Shown: piece after piece, positions 8,179-18,088 of the stretch | Position numbering within the stretch: position 1 is the first letter of the stretch | Layout of the letters: each line of letters opens with the position of its first letter | NCBI RefSeq assembly: GCF_905397395.1 | Contig: NZ_CAJPVH010000031.1 | Span: forward strand, 1 to 62,939 | Direction of reading: 5' to 3' | DNA: 62,939 nucleotides | DNA from: Cupriavidus campinensis | GTDB taxonomy: Bacteria > Pseudomonadota > Gammaproteobacteria > Burkholderiales > Burkholderiaceae | The notes under the pieces: generated by a model | Database searches by the model: none | The model's input: the letters and a program-made list of their open reading frames with translations, nothing else | Told to the model about the DNA's origin: nothing | Position numbers and translations under genes: made by a program

Positions 8179-9873
8179 TCAGTCGTTGGCGTAGATATCC
8201 ACGTCCTTGGTTTCGCGGACGAACAGCGCGCCGATCACGAAGGTCATGGCGGCGATGATGATCGGGTACCAGAGGCCGTAGTAGATGTTGCCGTTCTGGG
8301 CCACCAGCGCGAACGAGATGGTGGGCAGCAGGCCGCCGAACCAGCCGTTGCCGATGTGATATGGCAGCGACATCGACGAGTAGCGGATCCGCGTCGGGAA
8401 CATCTCCACCAGCATCGCCGCGATCGGGCCGTACACCATTGTCACGTAGATCACCAGGATGACCAGGATCACCAGCACCATGATCGTGTTCATCTGGGCC
8501 GGGTCGGCCTTGGTCGGGTAGCCATGGGAGGCCATCGAGCCGGACACTTCCTTCTTGAACGCGGCGATCTTCGCCTTGCTCTCGTCGTCGAAGGCGCCCT
8601 TCACGACCGTGGCGTCGAACGCCTTGATCTCCTTGTCGCCGATCTTCACCGAGGCAGGCGTGCCGGCCGGGGCGTTGACCACCTCATAGCTGGCCGATGC
8701 CTGGGCCAGCGTGCGCTTGACGATGTCGCAGGAGCTGCGGAAGTCGATCTCGCGGGCGATCGGGCTGCCCTGGAACGAGCAGCTCTTCGGGTCGGCCGTG
8801 ACCACGATCTGCGCGGACTGCTGGGCGCGCTCCAGCGCCGGGTTGGCGTAGTGCGTCAGCGCCTTGAACAGCGGGAAGTAGGTCAGCACGGCGATGGCGC
8901 AGCCGAGCATGATGATCCACTTGCGGCCGATCTTGTCCGACAGCGCGCCGAAGAAGATGAAGAACGGCGTGCCGATCACCAGTGCGCCGGCGATCAGCAG
9001 GTTGGCCGTCTTGGCGTCCACCTTCAGCACCTGCGTGAGGAAGAACAGCGCGTAGAACTGGCCCGTGTACCAGACCACAGCCTGGCCGGCGGTCAGGCCG
9101 ATCAGCGCCAGGATCACGATCTTCAGGTTGCGCCACTGGCCGAAGGCCTCGGTCAGCGGGGCCTTGGAGGTCTTGCCCTCGGCCTTCATCTTCTGGAAGG
9201 CCGGCGATTCGCTCATCGACAGCCGGATGTAGACCGACGTGGCGAGCAGCAGGATCGAGAGCAGGAACGGGATACGCCAGCCCCAGGTGTCGAAGTTCGG
9301 GCCGGTCAGCTCGCGCGTCAGCAGGATCACGATCAGCGACAGGAACAGGCCCATCGTCGCAGTGGTCTGGATCCAGGCCGTGTACGCGCCACGCTTGCCG
9401 TGCGGGGCGTGCTCCGCCACGTAGGTGGCCGCGCCGCCGTACTCGCCGCCGAGCGCCAGGCCCTGCAGCATGCGCAGCGCGATCAGGATGATCGGGGCCG
9501 CCCAGCCGATGGTGGCGTAGCTGGGCAGCAGGCCCACCAGGAAGGTGGAGAAGCCCATGATCAGGATGGTGACCAGGAACGTGTACTTGCGGCCGATCAT
9601 GTCGCCCAGGCGACCGAACACCAGCGCGCCGAACGGGCGCACCAGGAAGCCCGCCGCAAAGGCCAGCAGCGCGAAGATGAACGCCGAGGTGGGGTCCAGG
9701 CCCGCGAAGAACTGCTTGGCGATGACCGCCGCCAGCGAGCCGTACAGGTAGAAGTCGTACCACTCGAATACCGTGCCAAGCGACGAGGCCACGATGACCT
9801 TCCGCTCCTCGCGTGTCATTGGCGTGTTTTGTGCACTGCCCCCCGGCATTGCCACGTTTTGCGCGTTTGCCAT
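8179..9873 (-). CDS. MFS transporter of the metabolite:H+ symporter (MHS) family with a large extracytoplasmic insertion
   Basis: The ATG at 9873 is preceded by GGAGGAGACAAT, a strong ribosome-binding site, giving 564 residues. The N-half has the MHS hallmarks: SSLGTVFEWYDFYLYG (31-45), GRLGDMIGRK (87-96) and RMLQGLALGGEYGGA (134-148). MHS members import citrate, proline-betaine, alpha-ketoglutarate or shikimate with protons and are usually about 430-450 residues long. This one is about 120 residues longer because of a hydrophilic block at 341-460 that has two cysteines (C365, C382). A two-component system is encoded upstream on the same strand. The substrate is unknown. Confidence 0.9.
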   Translation of the reverse strand: MANAQNVAMPGGSAQNTPMTREERKVIVASSLGTVFEWYDFYLYGSLAAVIAKQFFAGLDPTSAFIFALLAFAAGFLVRPFGALVFGRLGDMIGRKYTFLVTILIMGFSTFLVGLLPSYATIGWAAPIILIALRMLQGLALGGEYGGAATYVAEHAPHGKRGAYTAWIQTTATMGLFLSLIVILLTRELTGPNFDTWGWRIPFLLSILLLATSVYIRLSMSESPAFQKMKAEGKTSKAPLTEAFGQWRNLKIVILALIGLTAGQAVVWYTGQFYALFFLTQVLKVDAKTANLLIAGALVIGTPFFIFFGALSDKIGRKWIIMLGCAIAVLTYFPLFKALTHYANPALERAQQSAQIVVTADPKSCSFQGSPIAREIDFRSSCDIVKRTLAQASASYEVVNAPAGTPASVKIGDKEIKAFDATVVKGAFDDESKAKIAAFKKEVSGSMASHGYPTKADPAQMNTIMVLVILVILVIYVTMVYGPIAAMLVEMFPTRIRYSSMSLPYHIGNGWFGGLLPTISFALVAQNGNIYYGLWYPIIIAAMTFVIGALFVRETKDVDIYAND

Positions 9874-10123
9874 TATTGTCTCCTCCGTCTCATCGAAAGG
9901 TTCCCCGTTGTCAGCGGCCACGCGTGTGCGGACCTCTGCATCGAAGTTGAGGAGGATTGTGGGAGGTGAAACTTACTGCGTTCTGACAGAAATGACGGGA
10001 ATGGTGCCTAAATCGTCGGGGTATACGCTAGCGGGTGGCGTGGCTTGCGCGCCACCCCGTTTGCTGCACTGCGGCCCGGCGGAGCGCCGGGCGCGCCACG
10101 CAGCAGGTTACGCGGGCTTCTTG

Positions 10124-10495
10124 CTATGCAGCATCGGCCCCTGCAGAGCGTTGAGGGGTGGGCGGCGCGTTCCGTGGAGCGGCATCGGCATCGGCGCCGG
10201 CATCGGCGCCGGCTGTCGCGGCAGGGTGGCCGTCAGGCTCGAACTCATGGTCGGCGCGGTTCATGCGCCAGGCGTAGAGCGCGGCCATTCCCACGTAGAC
10301 GATCAGCGCGCCCTGGGCGCCCATCCAGAACGAGAAGGGCCAGCCGAAGAAGTCGAAGCGCAGTTCCCGCGCGTACCAGCTCACCACGAACGACACCACG
10401 AACCAGACCACCAGCAGCGCGGCGATCCAGCGCCGGTTGTGCCGCCACGCGCGCCGCTCCTGCGGCGTCATGCGGTCGCGCGGGGTACGCCTCAT
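10124..10495 (-). CDS. DUF4212 small membrane protein (putative solute-symporter small subunit)
   Basis: The 123-residue protein has two hydrophobic segments and the family signature FDFFGWPFSFWMGAQGAL. The C-terminal tail is rich in Ala, Asp and Pro. DUF4212 proteins are normally encoded directly before a sodium/solute symporter (acetate-permease type) and are called its small subunit. Here no such symporter follows; the next gene is an MHS transporter 250 bp away. Its start overlaps the sensor-kinase stop (ATGA), so it is cotranslated with the two-component system. Confidence 0.85.
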   Translation of the reverse strand: MRRTPRDRMTPQERRAWRHNRRWIAALLVVWFVVSFVVSWYARELRFDFFGWPFSFWMGAQGALIVYVGMAALYAWRMNRADHEFEPDGHPAATAGADAGADADAAPRNAPPTPQRSAGADAA

Positions 10496-12063
10496 GCCGC
10501 CTCCCCGGCGCCGGCGCCGGCGCGGCGCAGCGTCACGCGCAGCCGCGTGCCGGCCAGGCGGGGTGACGTCTGGTAGACGTGGTCGTCGATGGCCACCTCG
10601 CCGCCATGCTGCTGCACGATCTCGCGCACGATGGCGAGGCCCAGCCCGCTGCCCTCGGTATTGGTGCCCAGCACGCGGTAGAAGCGCTCCATCACCCGTT
10701 CGCGCTCGGCCGGGGCGATGCCGGGGCCGGTGTCCTCCACATCGAGATAGGCGAACGGCTCGAACGGATCGGCCGCCACGCGCACCGTGGCATGGCCGCC
10801 GGACGGCGTGTAGCGGATGGCATTGTCCAGCAGGTTGTTGAGCATCTCGGTCAGCATCAGGCGATTGCCGGTGATGGTCACCGGGTGGTCATCGGCTTCC
10901 AGCCCGAGGTCGATGCGGCGCGCCCAGGCCTGCGGCAGCCAGTCCTTGACCACCTCGCGCGCCAGCGCGGTGAGGTCCAGCGGCGCCATCCCGCCTGCGC
11001 CGGCCAGGTTCTCCATGCGCGCCAGCGAGAGCAGCTGCGTCACCAGGTGCGCGGTGCGCTCGGAACTGCCGGCGATCTGCGCCAGCGAACGGCGCAGCTC
11101 CTCGGGCGACTGCTCGCGCTGCGCCAGCTCGGCCTGCATGCGCAGCCCGGCCAGCGGCGTCTTCATCTGGTGCGCGGCATCGGCGATGAAGCGCTTCTGC
11201 GTCTGCACGGACAGGTCCAGCCGCGCCAGCAGGTCATTGAACGACGCCACCAGCGGCGTGATTTCCTGCGGCGCGGCGGTCTCGTCGATGGGGCTGGTAT
11301 CGCCCGGGTTGCGCGCCCGGATGCGCTGCTGGATCGCCGTCAGCGGCGCCAGCCCGCGCGTGAGGCCGAACCAGACCAGCACCACGGCCAGCGGCAGGAT
11401 CACGAACTGCGGCAGGATCACGCCCTTGATGATCTCGTTGGCCAGCCGCGCGCGCTTGTCCAGCGTCTCGGCCACCTGCACCAGCACCGGCTGGGAGCCG
11501 GCGCTCTTCAGGTCCACATAGGTATAGGCCACGCGCACGTCGTTGCCGGCCACGCGGTCGTCGCGCAGGGACACCAGCCCGGCATGGCCCTGGTCGTCCT
11601 CGGACGGCAGCGGCAGGTCGTGGTCGCCGGCCACGTACTCGCCGCGCTTGCCCACCACCTGGTAATAGATATTGTCGGTCTCGTCGGCACGCAGGATCTC
11701 GCGCGCGGAGAGCGGCAGCTGCAGCGTCACGCGCCCGTTCACTTCGCGCACCTGCTGGGAGAGCACGATGGCGCTGGCCTCCAGCGCGCGGTCGAACGGG
11801 CCGTTGGCGATGGACTTGGCGACGAGGTAGGTGACCGCGATGCTCATCGGCCAGAGCAGCAGCAGCGGGGCGAGCATCCAGTCGAGGATTTCGCCGAACA
11901 GCGAGCGCGGCGAGGGATGGGCGGACGATTCCTCCAGGTGCGGCAGGGCGTCCGCCAGCGCGGCGTCCTCGGCGGCGGCATCGGCCAGGGTCGGCAGAGG
12001 CGGTGGCGGTGGCGGGTCCGGAAGGGCAGGCGGGCGGCCCCAGGGCAGTTTCAGCAGGCGCAT
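10492..12063 (-). CDS. Sensor histidine kinase, TctE/QseC type
   Basis: The 523-residue protein has a proline-rich cytoplasmic N-terminus (14-24), transmembrane segment 1 (about 62-82), a periplasmic sensor region and transmembrane segment 2 (about 214-234). HAMP-like sequence follows, then the phospho-acceptor H298 in AAHQMKTPL. The ATPase has N-box NNLLDNAIRY (409-418), G1 DTGPGIA (444-450) and G2 GSGLGLA (471-477). It is 12 bp after its response regulator. The DUF4212 gene overlaps its end, which suggests it senses an extracellular carboxylate or similar solute. The signal itself is inference. Confidence 0.92.
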   Translation of the reverse strand: MRLLKLPWGRPPALPDPPPPPPLPTLADAAAEDAALADALPHLEESSAHPSPRSLFGEILDWMLAPLLLLWPMSIAVTYLVAKSIANGPFDRALEASAIVLSQQVREVNGRVTLQLPLSAREILRADETDNIYYQVVGKRGEYVAGDHDLPLPSEDDQGHAGLVSLRDDRVAGNDVRVAYTYVDLKSAGSQPVLVQVAETLDKRARLANEIIKGVILPQFVILPLAVVLVWFGLTRGLAPLTAIQQRIRARNPGDTSPIDETAAPQEITPLVASFNDLLARLDLSVQTQKRFIADAAHQMKTPLAGLRMQAELAQREQSPEELRRSLAQIAGSSERTAHLVTQLLSLARMENLAGAGGMAPLDLTALAREVVKDWLPQAWARRIDLGLEADDHPVTITGNRLMLTEMLNNLLDNAIRYTPSGGHATVRVAADPFEPFAYLDVEDTGPGIAPAERERVMERFYRVLGTNTEGSGLGLAIVREIVQQHGGEVAIDDHVYQTSPRLAGTRLRVTLRRAGAGAGEAA

Positions 12064-12075
12064 GCCGCCACCGGA

Positions 12076-12765
12076 TCAGCCATGCACCGCCGCCACCGGC
12101 AGGAACTTCTCCAGGCAGTAACCCAGGCCGCGCACCGTGGCGATGCGGATGCCGCCCACTTCAATCTTCTTGCGCAGCCGGTGCACGTAGACCTCGATGG
12201 CGTTGTTGCTGACTTCCTCGCCCCACTCGCAGAGGTGGTCCACCAGCTGTTCCTTGGAGACCAGCCGCCCGCAGCGCGTGAGCAGGATCTCCAGCAGGCC
12301 GATCTCGCGCGCGGACAGGTCCAGCATCTGCTCGTTCAGATAGGCGATGCGGCCGACCTGGTCGAAGGCCAGCGGCCCGTGGCGCATCAGCGTGGCGCCG
12401 CCGCCCGCGCCACGCCGCACCAGCGCGCGCACGCGTGCCTCCAGCTCGGACAGCGCGAAGGGCTTGGCCATGTAGTCGTCGGCGCCCAGGTCCAGGCCCT
12501 TGACCCGCTCGTCCACGCCGTCGGCGGCGGTCAGGATCAGCACCGGCAGCATCGCGCCACGCGTGCGCAGGCGCTTGAGCACCTCCAGGCCGGGCATGCG
12601 AGGCAGGCCGAGATCCAGGATCAGCAGGTCGAAGTGCTGGGTGGACAGGGCCGAATCGGCTTCCACGCCGTTGGCAACGTGGTCAACGGCGTAGCCGGAA
12701 TGCCGCAGCGAGCGCGTAAGCCCGTCTGCCAGCACGTCGTCATCTTCCGCAATCAGAATGCGCAT
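12076..12765 (-). CDS. OmpR-family response regulator, TctD/QseB type
   Basis: The start ATG at 12765 has a GGTGGAGA ribosome-binding site, and the product is 229 residues. The receiver domain contains the acidic pair near E7-D8-D9, phospho-acceptor D51 (LLILDLGLP) and the lysine of MAKPF. The C-terminal winged helix ends in VHRLRKKIEVGGIRIATVRGLGYCL. It pairs with the kinase 12 bp downstream. It is divergent from recA, and the shared 235-bp region carries the recA SOS box. Confidence 0.93.
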   Translation of the reverse strand: MRILIAEDDDVLADGLTRSLRHSGYAVDHVANGVEADSALSTQHFDLLILDLGLPRMPGLEVLKRLRTRGAMLPVLILTAADGVDERVKGLDLGADDYMAKPFALSELEARVRALVRRGAGGGATLMRHGPLAFDQVGRIAYLNEQMLDLSAREIGLLEILLTRCGRLVSKEQLVDHLCEWGEEVSNNAIEVYVHRLRKKIEVGGIRIATVRGLGYCLEKFLPVAAVHG

Positions 12766-12823
12766 GGTTGTCTCCACCCTGTTGCCAGCATCGCACGCCA
12801 CGCGGTTGCGGAACCGGTGGGGC

Positions 12824-12853
12824 TTGCCAAGCATACTGTTTTTTTATACAGTA
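12824..12853 (+). promoter_or_regulatory. recA promoter with LexA (SOS) box
   Basis: TACTGTTTTTTTATACAGTA at 12834-12853 is a perfect CTGT-N8-ACAG LexA operator with extended TA/TA ends. A -35-like TTGCCA (12824-12829) and -10-like TATACA (12845-12850) overlap it, so LexA would block the promoter. A start near 12857 would leave a leader of about 145 nt before recA. Confidence 0.9.
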
Positions 12854-13000
12854 CCCGACATTCCGCAGGCTGCCTTGTGGGCAGCCGGGTCGGGTCGCAC
12901 GCCAGATCACTTTTCAGGCCGATTTCCGTCGGAAATCGCTTAAAAATCAGGCGTCGCGCCGCATGCGGCCTATTTATACACCATTGACTGAAGGACGACC

Positions 13001-14065
13001 ATGGACGACAAGAAGGCCGGCGCCGGCGTGAGCGCTGAGAAGCAGAAGGCGCTTGCCGCCGCGCTCTCCCAGATCGAGAAGCAGTTCGGCAAGGGCTCGA
13101 TCATGCGTCTGGGCGATGGCGAGATCGAAAAGGACATCGAGGTGGTGTCCACCGGCTCGCTGGGGCTCGATATCGCGCTGGGCGTCGGCGGCCTGCCGCG
13201 CGGCCGCGTGGTGGAGATCTATGGTCCGGAATCGTCGGGCAAGACCACGCTGACGCTGCAGGTAGTGGCCGAGATGCAGAAGCTGGGCGGCACCTGCGCC
13301 TTTATCGACGCGGAACACGCGCTGGACGTGAACTACGCCGGCAAGCTGGGCGTGAACGTGGGCGACCTGCTGATCTCGCAGCCGGACACCGGCGAGCAGG
13401 CCCTGGAAATTACCGACGCGCTGGTGCGCTCGGGCTCGATCGACCTGATCGTGATCGACTCGGTGGCCGCGCTGGTGCCGAAGGCCGAAATCGAGGGCGA
13501 GATGGGCGATTCGCTGCCCGGCCTGCAGGCCCGCCTGATGAGCCAGGCGCTGCGCAAGCTGACCGGCACCATCAAGCGCACCAACTGCCTGGTGATCTTC
13601 ATCAACCAGATCCGCATGAAGATCGGTGTGATGTTTGGTTCACCTGAAACGACTACCGGCGGCAACGCGCTGAAGTTCTACGCCTCGGTGCGCCTGGACA
13701 TCCGCCGCATCGGCTCGATCAAGAAGGGCGACGACGTCATCGGCAACGAGACCAAGGTCAAGGTGGTGAAGAACAAGGTGTCGCCGCCGTTCCGCGAGGC
13801 GTTCTTCGACATCCTCTACGGCCAGGGCATTTCCCGGCAGGGCGAGATCATCGACCTTGGCGTGGATGCCAAGATCGTCGAGAAGTCGGGCGCGTGGTAC
13901 AGCTACAACGGCGAAAAGATCGGCCAGGGCAAGGACAACGCGCGCGAATACCTGCGCGAGAACCCTGACATCGCCGCTGAGATCGAGAACAAGGTCCGTG
14001 CGGCGCTGGGCGTGGTGGCAATGAACGCCGCGGCCGTGGCCGCACCGGCCGAAATCGAAGGCTGA
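13001..14065 (+). CDS. recA: Recombinase A
   Basis: This 354-residue RecA is complete. It has Walker [10 protein letters not shown] (75-83), the Walker B run [13 protein letters not shown]-binding loops L1 and L2 ([10 protein letters not shown] and [16 protein letters not shown]) and a standard C-terminal domain. It forms the filament on single-stranded DNA for homologous recombination and triggers LexA self-cleavage. AAGGA sits 8 bp before the ATG. It is under the SOS box upstream and is followed by a terminator and recX. Confidence 0.99.
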   Translation: MDDKKAGAGVSAEKQKALAAALSQIEKQFGKGSIMRLGDGEIEKDIEVVSTGSLGLDIALGVGGLPRGRVVEIYGPESSGKTTLTLQVVAEMQKLGGTCAFIDAEHALDVNYAGKLGVNVGDLLISQPDTGEQALEITDALVRSGSIDLIVIDSVAALVPKAEIEGEMGDSLPGLQARLMSQALRKLTGTIKRTNCLVIFINQIRMKIGVMFGSPETTTGGNALKFYASVRLDIRRIGSIKKGDDVIGNETKVKVVKNKVSPPFREAFFDILYGQGISRQGEIIDLGVDAKIVEKSGAWYSYNGEKIGQGKDNAREYLRENPDIAAEIENKVRAALGVVAMNAAAVAAPAEIEG

Positions 14066-14090
14066 GGCGGGTCTTTCTCCGCTCCTCGGA

Positions 14091-14121
14091 AGCCGTCGCA
14101 GATCGTGCGGCGGCTTTTTTT
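14091..14121 (+). terminator. Terminator/attenuator between recA and recX
   Basis: The arms AGCCGTCGCA (14091-14100) and TGCGGCGGCT (14106-14115) pair with one G-U and end in a seven-T tract. It lies 26 bp after the recA stop and 30 bp before recX. Most transcripts should end here, so recX would be expressed by readthrough. Confidence 0.88.
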
Positions 14122-14150
14122 ATTGGGACTCCATTGTCGATGACCCCCTG

Positions 14151-14609
14151 ATGGCTGGCTTCCGCCCCCCGCTCTCGCTGAAGGCACGCGCCGTCGGCTA
14201 CCTGTCGCGCCGCGAGCACAGCCGCGCCGAACTGCGGCGCAAGCTGGCGCCGCACGCCGAGACGCCCGAGGAAGTGGACACCCTGCTCGACGCGCTTGAG
14301 CGCGAGAACTGGCTGTCGAACGACCGGTTCGTCGATAGCCTGGTCCATCGCCGCGCCAGCCGCTATGGCGCCGCCCGGGTGATGCAGGAGGCCAAGACCC
14401 ATCAGCTTGGCAACGAACAACTGCACGATCTTCAGGACCGACTGCGGGAAACCGAGGTCGAGCGGGCCCGGGAGGTCTGGCGCAAGCGCTTCGGCACAGC
14501 CCCGGATTCCCCGGAGGCGCGGGCCAAGCAGATCCGCTTCATGGTCGCGCGCGGCTTCTCGCGCGCCGTGGTCGGCAAGATCATCCGCGGCGCGGAAGAT
14601 GACGAATGA
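14151..14609 (+). CDS. recX: RecX regulatory protein
   Basis: The 152-residue product shows the RecX three-helix repeat pattern: AVGYLSRREHSRAELRRKL near the start, NWLSNDRFVDSLVHRRASRYG in the middle and a final KQIRFMVARGFSRAVVGKII. RecX binds RecA filaments and limits recombinase activity. The position 85 bp after recA is standard. Confidence 0.95.
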   Translation: MAGFRPPLSLKARAVGYLSRREHSRAELRRKLAPHAETPEEVDTLLDALERENWLSNDRFVDSLVHRRASRYGAARVMQEAKTHQLGNEQLHDLQDRLRETEVERAREVWRKRFGTAPDSPEARAKQIRFMVARGFSRAVVGKIIRGAEDDE

Positions 14610-14946
14610 GGTGACGATTGCGCCGCGTAGACCACTGTATACCTGCGTGCGCAACAGGGATTTTGTGATCCGGCGCCGGGCGTTGTGGCGCCGCACCACT
14701 GGCCGTGCCGCCGGGCACGATGGCGGCCCGCCAGCCCTTGTCGCGCCGTGGTTCGGCGTTGTTACCGGCGCAACAATTCGCCCCCGACATTCCATATCGC
14801 AGGATGTTCCCGGGCAAAGCGGCGCGGCATGTTAAACTCTCCCGGTTTTCCGGCCTTGGCGGCCGTGCGGCTGTCGGCCGTCCCGCCCCGGCCGTGACGT
14901 TTGCCCCCGGTCACAGCCTCAACATCCCGCGTCAGCCCCAGCTGTC
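14610..14946. other. Non-coding gap between recX and the DUF2889 gene
   Basis: I see no gene in these 337 bp. An inverted repeat, CGGCGCC (14672-14678) and GGCGCCG (14688-14694), has no T tract. A T/A-rich patch near 14832 (TGTTAAACTCTC) may be part of the promoter of the downstream gene. Confidence 0.5.
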
Positions 14947-15621
14947 ATGCCACTTTCCCCGCCTGCCAACCGCACCTTGCGTCATCGCCGTGCCATCACG
15001 GCGGAAGCGTATGCGCGGGAAGACGGCCTGTGGGACATCGAGGCACGCCTCACCGACACCAAGCCACGTGACATCGAACTCGCCGGCGGCGGCATCCGCC
15101 CCAACGGCCAGCCGCTGCACGACCTCTGGCTGCGCGTGACGATCGACCTCCGCATGAACGTGGTGGACGCCGAGGCCTGCTCCGACTGGGTGCCGTATCC
15201 GACACATTGCGACACCATTGGCCCGGCCTACCGGAAACTGATCGGCCTGAACCTGATGAAGGGTTTCCGCAAGGCGGTGCGCGAGCGGCTGTCCGGCGTG
15301 GCCGGCTGCACCCACCTGACCGAGCTGGCCGGCGTGCTGCCGACTGCCGCCATCCAGGCCTTTGCCGGCGATGTCTTCAATGTGCGCGACGGCGCCACTG
15401 TCAACGATCCGAATCCCGAACCGCCTTACCAGCTCCATGGATGCCACGCGCTCCATTTCGAGGGCGAGGTGGTGCGCCAGTTTTACCCGCGCTGGTATGG
15501 CTACCAGCCGGCACCGAAGGCCGGCGCTGCGGCGTCATCGTCCCAGACCGCGTCACGCGCCGATGCTCCGGCATCGGGCGGCGACACCCTGGCCCACCGG
15601 CCCAACGGAACCTCGGGCTGA
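14947..15621 (+). CDS. DUF2889 domain protein
   Basis: The 224-residue protein contains the DUF2889 pattern: an early [22 protein letters not shown], a central [16 protein letters not shown], and [10 protein letters not shown] followed by the [19 protein letters not shown] region. The last 30 or so residues are Ala/Ser-rich and disordered. The function is unknown. It precedes sucC by 89 bp on the same strand. Confidence 0.85.
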   Translation: MPLSPPANRTLRHRRAITAEAYAREDGLWDIEARLTDTKPRDIELAGGGIRPNGQPLHDLWLRVTIDLRMNVVDAEACSDWVPYPTHCDTIGPAYRKLIGLNLMKGFRKAVRERLSGVAGCTHLTELAGVLPTAAIQAFAGDVFNVRDGATVNDPNPEPPYQLHGCHALHFEGEVVRQFYPRWYGYQPAPKAGAAASSSQTASRADAPASGGDTLAHRPNGTSG

Positions 15622-15710
15622 CCGTCACGGTCCGCCCACAGGAACAGCGAGAGACGAATCGTCTCCCCATTTTTTCCCATCCCTTTACGCCTACCCGAAA
15701 GGAAACACGC

Positions 15711-16877
15711 ATGAATATCCATGAGTATCAAGGCAAGGAAATCCTGCGCAAATACAATGTGCCGGTTCCGCGCGGCATCCCGGCTTTCTCGGTTGAAGAA
15801 GCCCTGAAGGCGGCTGAGCAGCTCGGCGGTCCGGTGTGGGTCGTCAAGGCACAGATCCACGCAGGCGGCCGCGGCAAGGGCGGCGGCGTGAAGGTGGCCA
15901 AGAGCATCGAGGACGTCAAGACCTACGCCACCAACATCCTGGGCATGCAACTGGTGACGCACCAGACCGGTCCGGAAGGCAAGAAGGTCAACCGCCTGCT
16001 GATCGAAGAAGGCGCTGACATCAAGAAGGAACTGTACGTGTCGCTGGTGGTGGACCGTGTCTCGCAAAAGGTGGCCCTGATGGCCTCCAGCGAAGGCGGC
16101 ATGGACATCGAGGAAGTGGCCGCGCACAGCCCGGAAAAGATCCACACGCTGATCGTGGACCCGGCCGTGGGCCTGCAGGACGCCGAAGCCGACGACATCG
16201 CCCGCAAGATCGGCGTGCCGGATGCCAGCCTGCCGCAAGCGCGCCAGGCCCTGCAAGGCCTGTACAAGGCGTTCTGGGAAACCGACGCTTCGCTGGCCGA
16301 AATCAACCCGCTGATCCTGACCGGCGACGGCAAGGTGATCGCCCTGGACGCGAAGTTCAACTTCGACTCCAACGCGATGTTCCGTCACCCGGAAATCGTG
16401 GCCTACCGTGACCTGGACGAAGAAGACGCCAACGAAATCGAGGCCTCGAAGTTCGACCTGGCCTACATCTCGCTGGACGGCAACATCGGCTGCCTGGTGA
16501 ACGGCGCCGGCCTGGCCATGGCCACCATGGACACCATCAAGCTGTTCGGCGGCGAGCCGGCCAACTTCCTGGACGTGGGCGGCGGTGCCACCACCGAGAA
16601 GGTGACCGAAGCCTTCAAGCTGATGCTGAGCAACCCGAACGTGGAGGCCATCCTGGTCAACATCTTCGGCGGCATCATGCGCTGCGACGTGATCGCCGAA
16701 GGCGTGATCTCGGCCTCGAAGGCCGTGCAGCTGGGCGTGCCGCTGGTCGTCCGCATGAAGGGCACCAACGAAGACCTGGGCAAGAAGATGCTGGCCGAGT
16801 CGGGCCTGCCGATCATCTCGGCGGACACGATGGAAGAAGCCGCCCAGAAGGTTGTGGCCGCTGCCGCCGGCAAGTAA
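15711..16877 (+). CDS. sucC: Succinyl-CoA synthetase (ADP-forming) beta subunit
   Basis: The ATG at 15711 follows GAAAGGAAACACGC, and the product is 388 residues, normal for SucC. It begins [20 protein letters not shown] and has an ATP-grasp domain with the [16 protein letters not shown] loop. The C-terminal CoA-ligase domain includes [13 protein letters not shown] and [10 protein letters not shown]. With SucD it makes succinate, CoA and ATP from succinyl-CoA in the TCA cycle. sucD follows after 84 bp. Confidence 0.98.
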   Translation: MNIHEYQGKEILRKYNVPVPRGIPAFSVEEALKAAEQLGGPVWVVKAQIHAGGRGKGGGVKVAKSIEDVKTYATNILGMQLVTHQTGPEGKKVNRLLIEEGADIKKELYVSLVVDRVSQKVALMASSEGGMDIEEVAAHSPEKIHTLIVDPAVGLQDAEADDIARKIGVPDASLPQARQALQGLYKAFWETDASLAEINPLILTGDGKVIALDAKFNFDSNAMFRHPEIVAYRDLDEEDANEIEASKFDLAYISLDGNIGCLVNGAGLAMATMDTIKLFGGEPANFLDVGGGATTEKVTEAFKLMLSNPNVEAILVNIFGGIMRCDVIAEGVISASKAVQLGVPLVVRMKGTNEDLGKKMLAESGLPIISADTMEEAAQKVVAAAAGK

Positions 16878-16961
16878 GCCGAAGCCGATACGCCAACAAA
16901 TGCAAGCGCGCGGTGCGCAGGCCCTGCCCGCGCCGCGCGACGCCAAGCAAAGGATTACAGC

Positions 16962-17843
16962 ATGTCGATTCTGATCAACAAAGATACCAAGGTCATCACC
17001 CAGGGGATTACCGGCAAGACCGGCCAGTTCCACACCCGTGGCTGCCGCGACTACGCCAATGGCAAGAACGCCTTCGTGGCGGGCGTGAACCCGAAGAAGG
17101 CTGGCGAGGACTTCGAGGGCATTCCCATCTACGCGAGCGTGAAGGACGCCAAGCAGGCTACCGGCGCGACCGTGTCGGTGATCTACGTGCCGCCCGCCGG
17201 CGCTGCCGCCGCCATCTGGGAAGCCGTTGACGCCGATCTGGACCTCGTGGTCTGCATCACCGAAGGCATTCCCGTCCGCGACATGATGGAAGTCAAGGAC
17301 AAGATGCGTAAGCAGAACAAGAAGACCCTGCTGCTGGGTCCGAACTGCCCGGGCCTGATCACGCCGGACGAGATCAAGATCGGCATCATGCCGGGTCACA
17401 TCCACAAGAAGGGCCGCATCGGCGTGGTGTCGCGCTCGGGCACGCTGACGTACGAAGCCGTGGGCCAGCTGACCGCGCTGGGCCTGGGCCAGTCGTCGGC
17501 CGTGGGCATTGGTGGCGACCCCATCAACGGCCTGAAGCACATCGACGTGATGAAGATGTTCAACGACGATCCCGACACCGACGCCGTGGTCATGATCGGT
17601 GAGATCGGCGGCCCGGACGAGGCCAACGCCGCTTACTGGATCAAGGACAACATGAAGAAGCCGGTGGTTGGCTTCATCGCTGGCGTGACGGCGCCCCCGG
17701 GCAAGCGCATGGGCCACGCCGGCGCGCTGATCTCGGGTGGTGCGGACACCGCCCAGGCCAAGCTGGAAATCATGGAAGCCTGCGGTATCAAGGTGACCAA
17801 GAACCCGTCGGAGATGGGCCGCCTGCTGAAGGCGATGCTGTAA
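16962..17843 (+). CDS. sucD: Succinyl-CoA synthetase alpha subunit
   Basis: The 293-residue product has the CoA-binding Rossmann motif [11 protein letters not shown] (15-25), GPNCPG (126-131) and the phospho-histidine H252 in KRMGHAGA. This is the usual complete alpha subunit, partner of SucC. A GC-rich hairpin follows 65 bp after the stop. Confidence 0.98.
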   Translation: MSILINKDTKVITQGITGKTGQFHTRGCRDYANGKNAFVAGVNPKKAGEDFEGIPIYASVKDAKQATGATVSVIYVPPAGAAAAIWEAVDADLDLVVCITEGIPVRDMMEVKDKMRKQNKKTLLLGPNCPGLITPDEIKIGIMPGHIHKKGRIGVVSRSGTLTYEAVGQLTALGLGQSSAVGIGGDPINGLKHIDVMKMFNDDPDTDAVVMIGEIGGPDEANAAYWIKDNMKKPVVGFIAGVTAPPGKRMGHAGALISGGADTAQAKLEIMEACGIKVTKNPSEMGRLLKAML

Positions 17844-17908
17844 ATCATGCGTCACATCCCGCGCCATGGCGTGCCGGATCTGGCGCCTGGCGTGTGGTGA
17901 CTGCATCG

Positions 17909-17936
17909 CATTGCCCCCGCTTGCCGGGGGCAATGT
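17909..17936 (+). terminator. Probable terminator after sucCD
   Basis: CATTGCCCCCG and CGGGGGCAATG form a stem of about 11 bp with a very short loop around TTGC. There is no clean T tract (TCATTCT follows), so the call is less certain than the other terminators here. Confidence 0.6.
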
Positions 17937-18025
17937 CATTCTGGCGAGACGTTGACCTAGGGTATTTCCCGAGCCGCCTGCCGGAAGGTTGAAACCGAAT
18001 CGAAAGGTTCGTGCGATACATCTCC

Positions 18026-18088
18026 ATGTCTGTAAGTTCAGACATCCAAAAGTTCGCAGTGGCGCCGCCTGCCGGGCGGTCGGCGAAC
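18026..18088 (+). promoter_or_regulatory. Structured 5' leader of the terC gene
   Basis: ATGTCTG/CAGACAT (18026-18032 and 18039-18045) encloses a 6-nt loop. GTTCGC/GCGAAC (18052-18057 and 18083-18088) encloses an inner CCGCC/GGCGG hairpin (18065-18069, 18075-18079). The ribosome-binding site GAGGAG follows near 18110. It does not match the yybP-ykoY manganese riboswitch pattern that precedes many terC genes. Confidence 0.45.
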
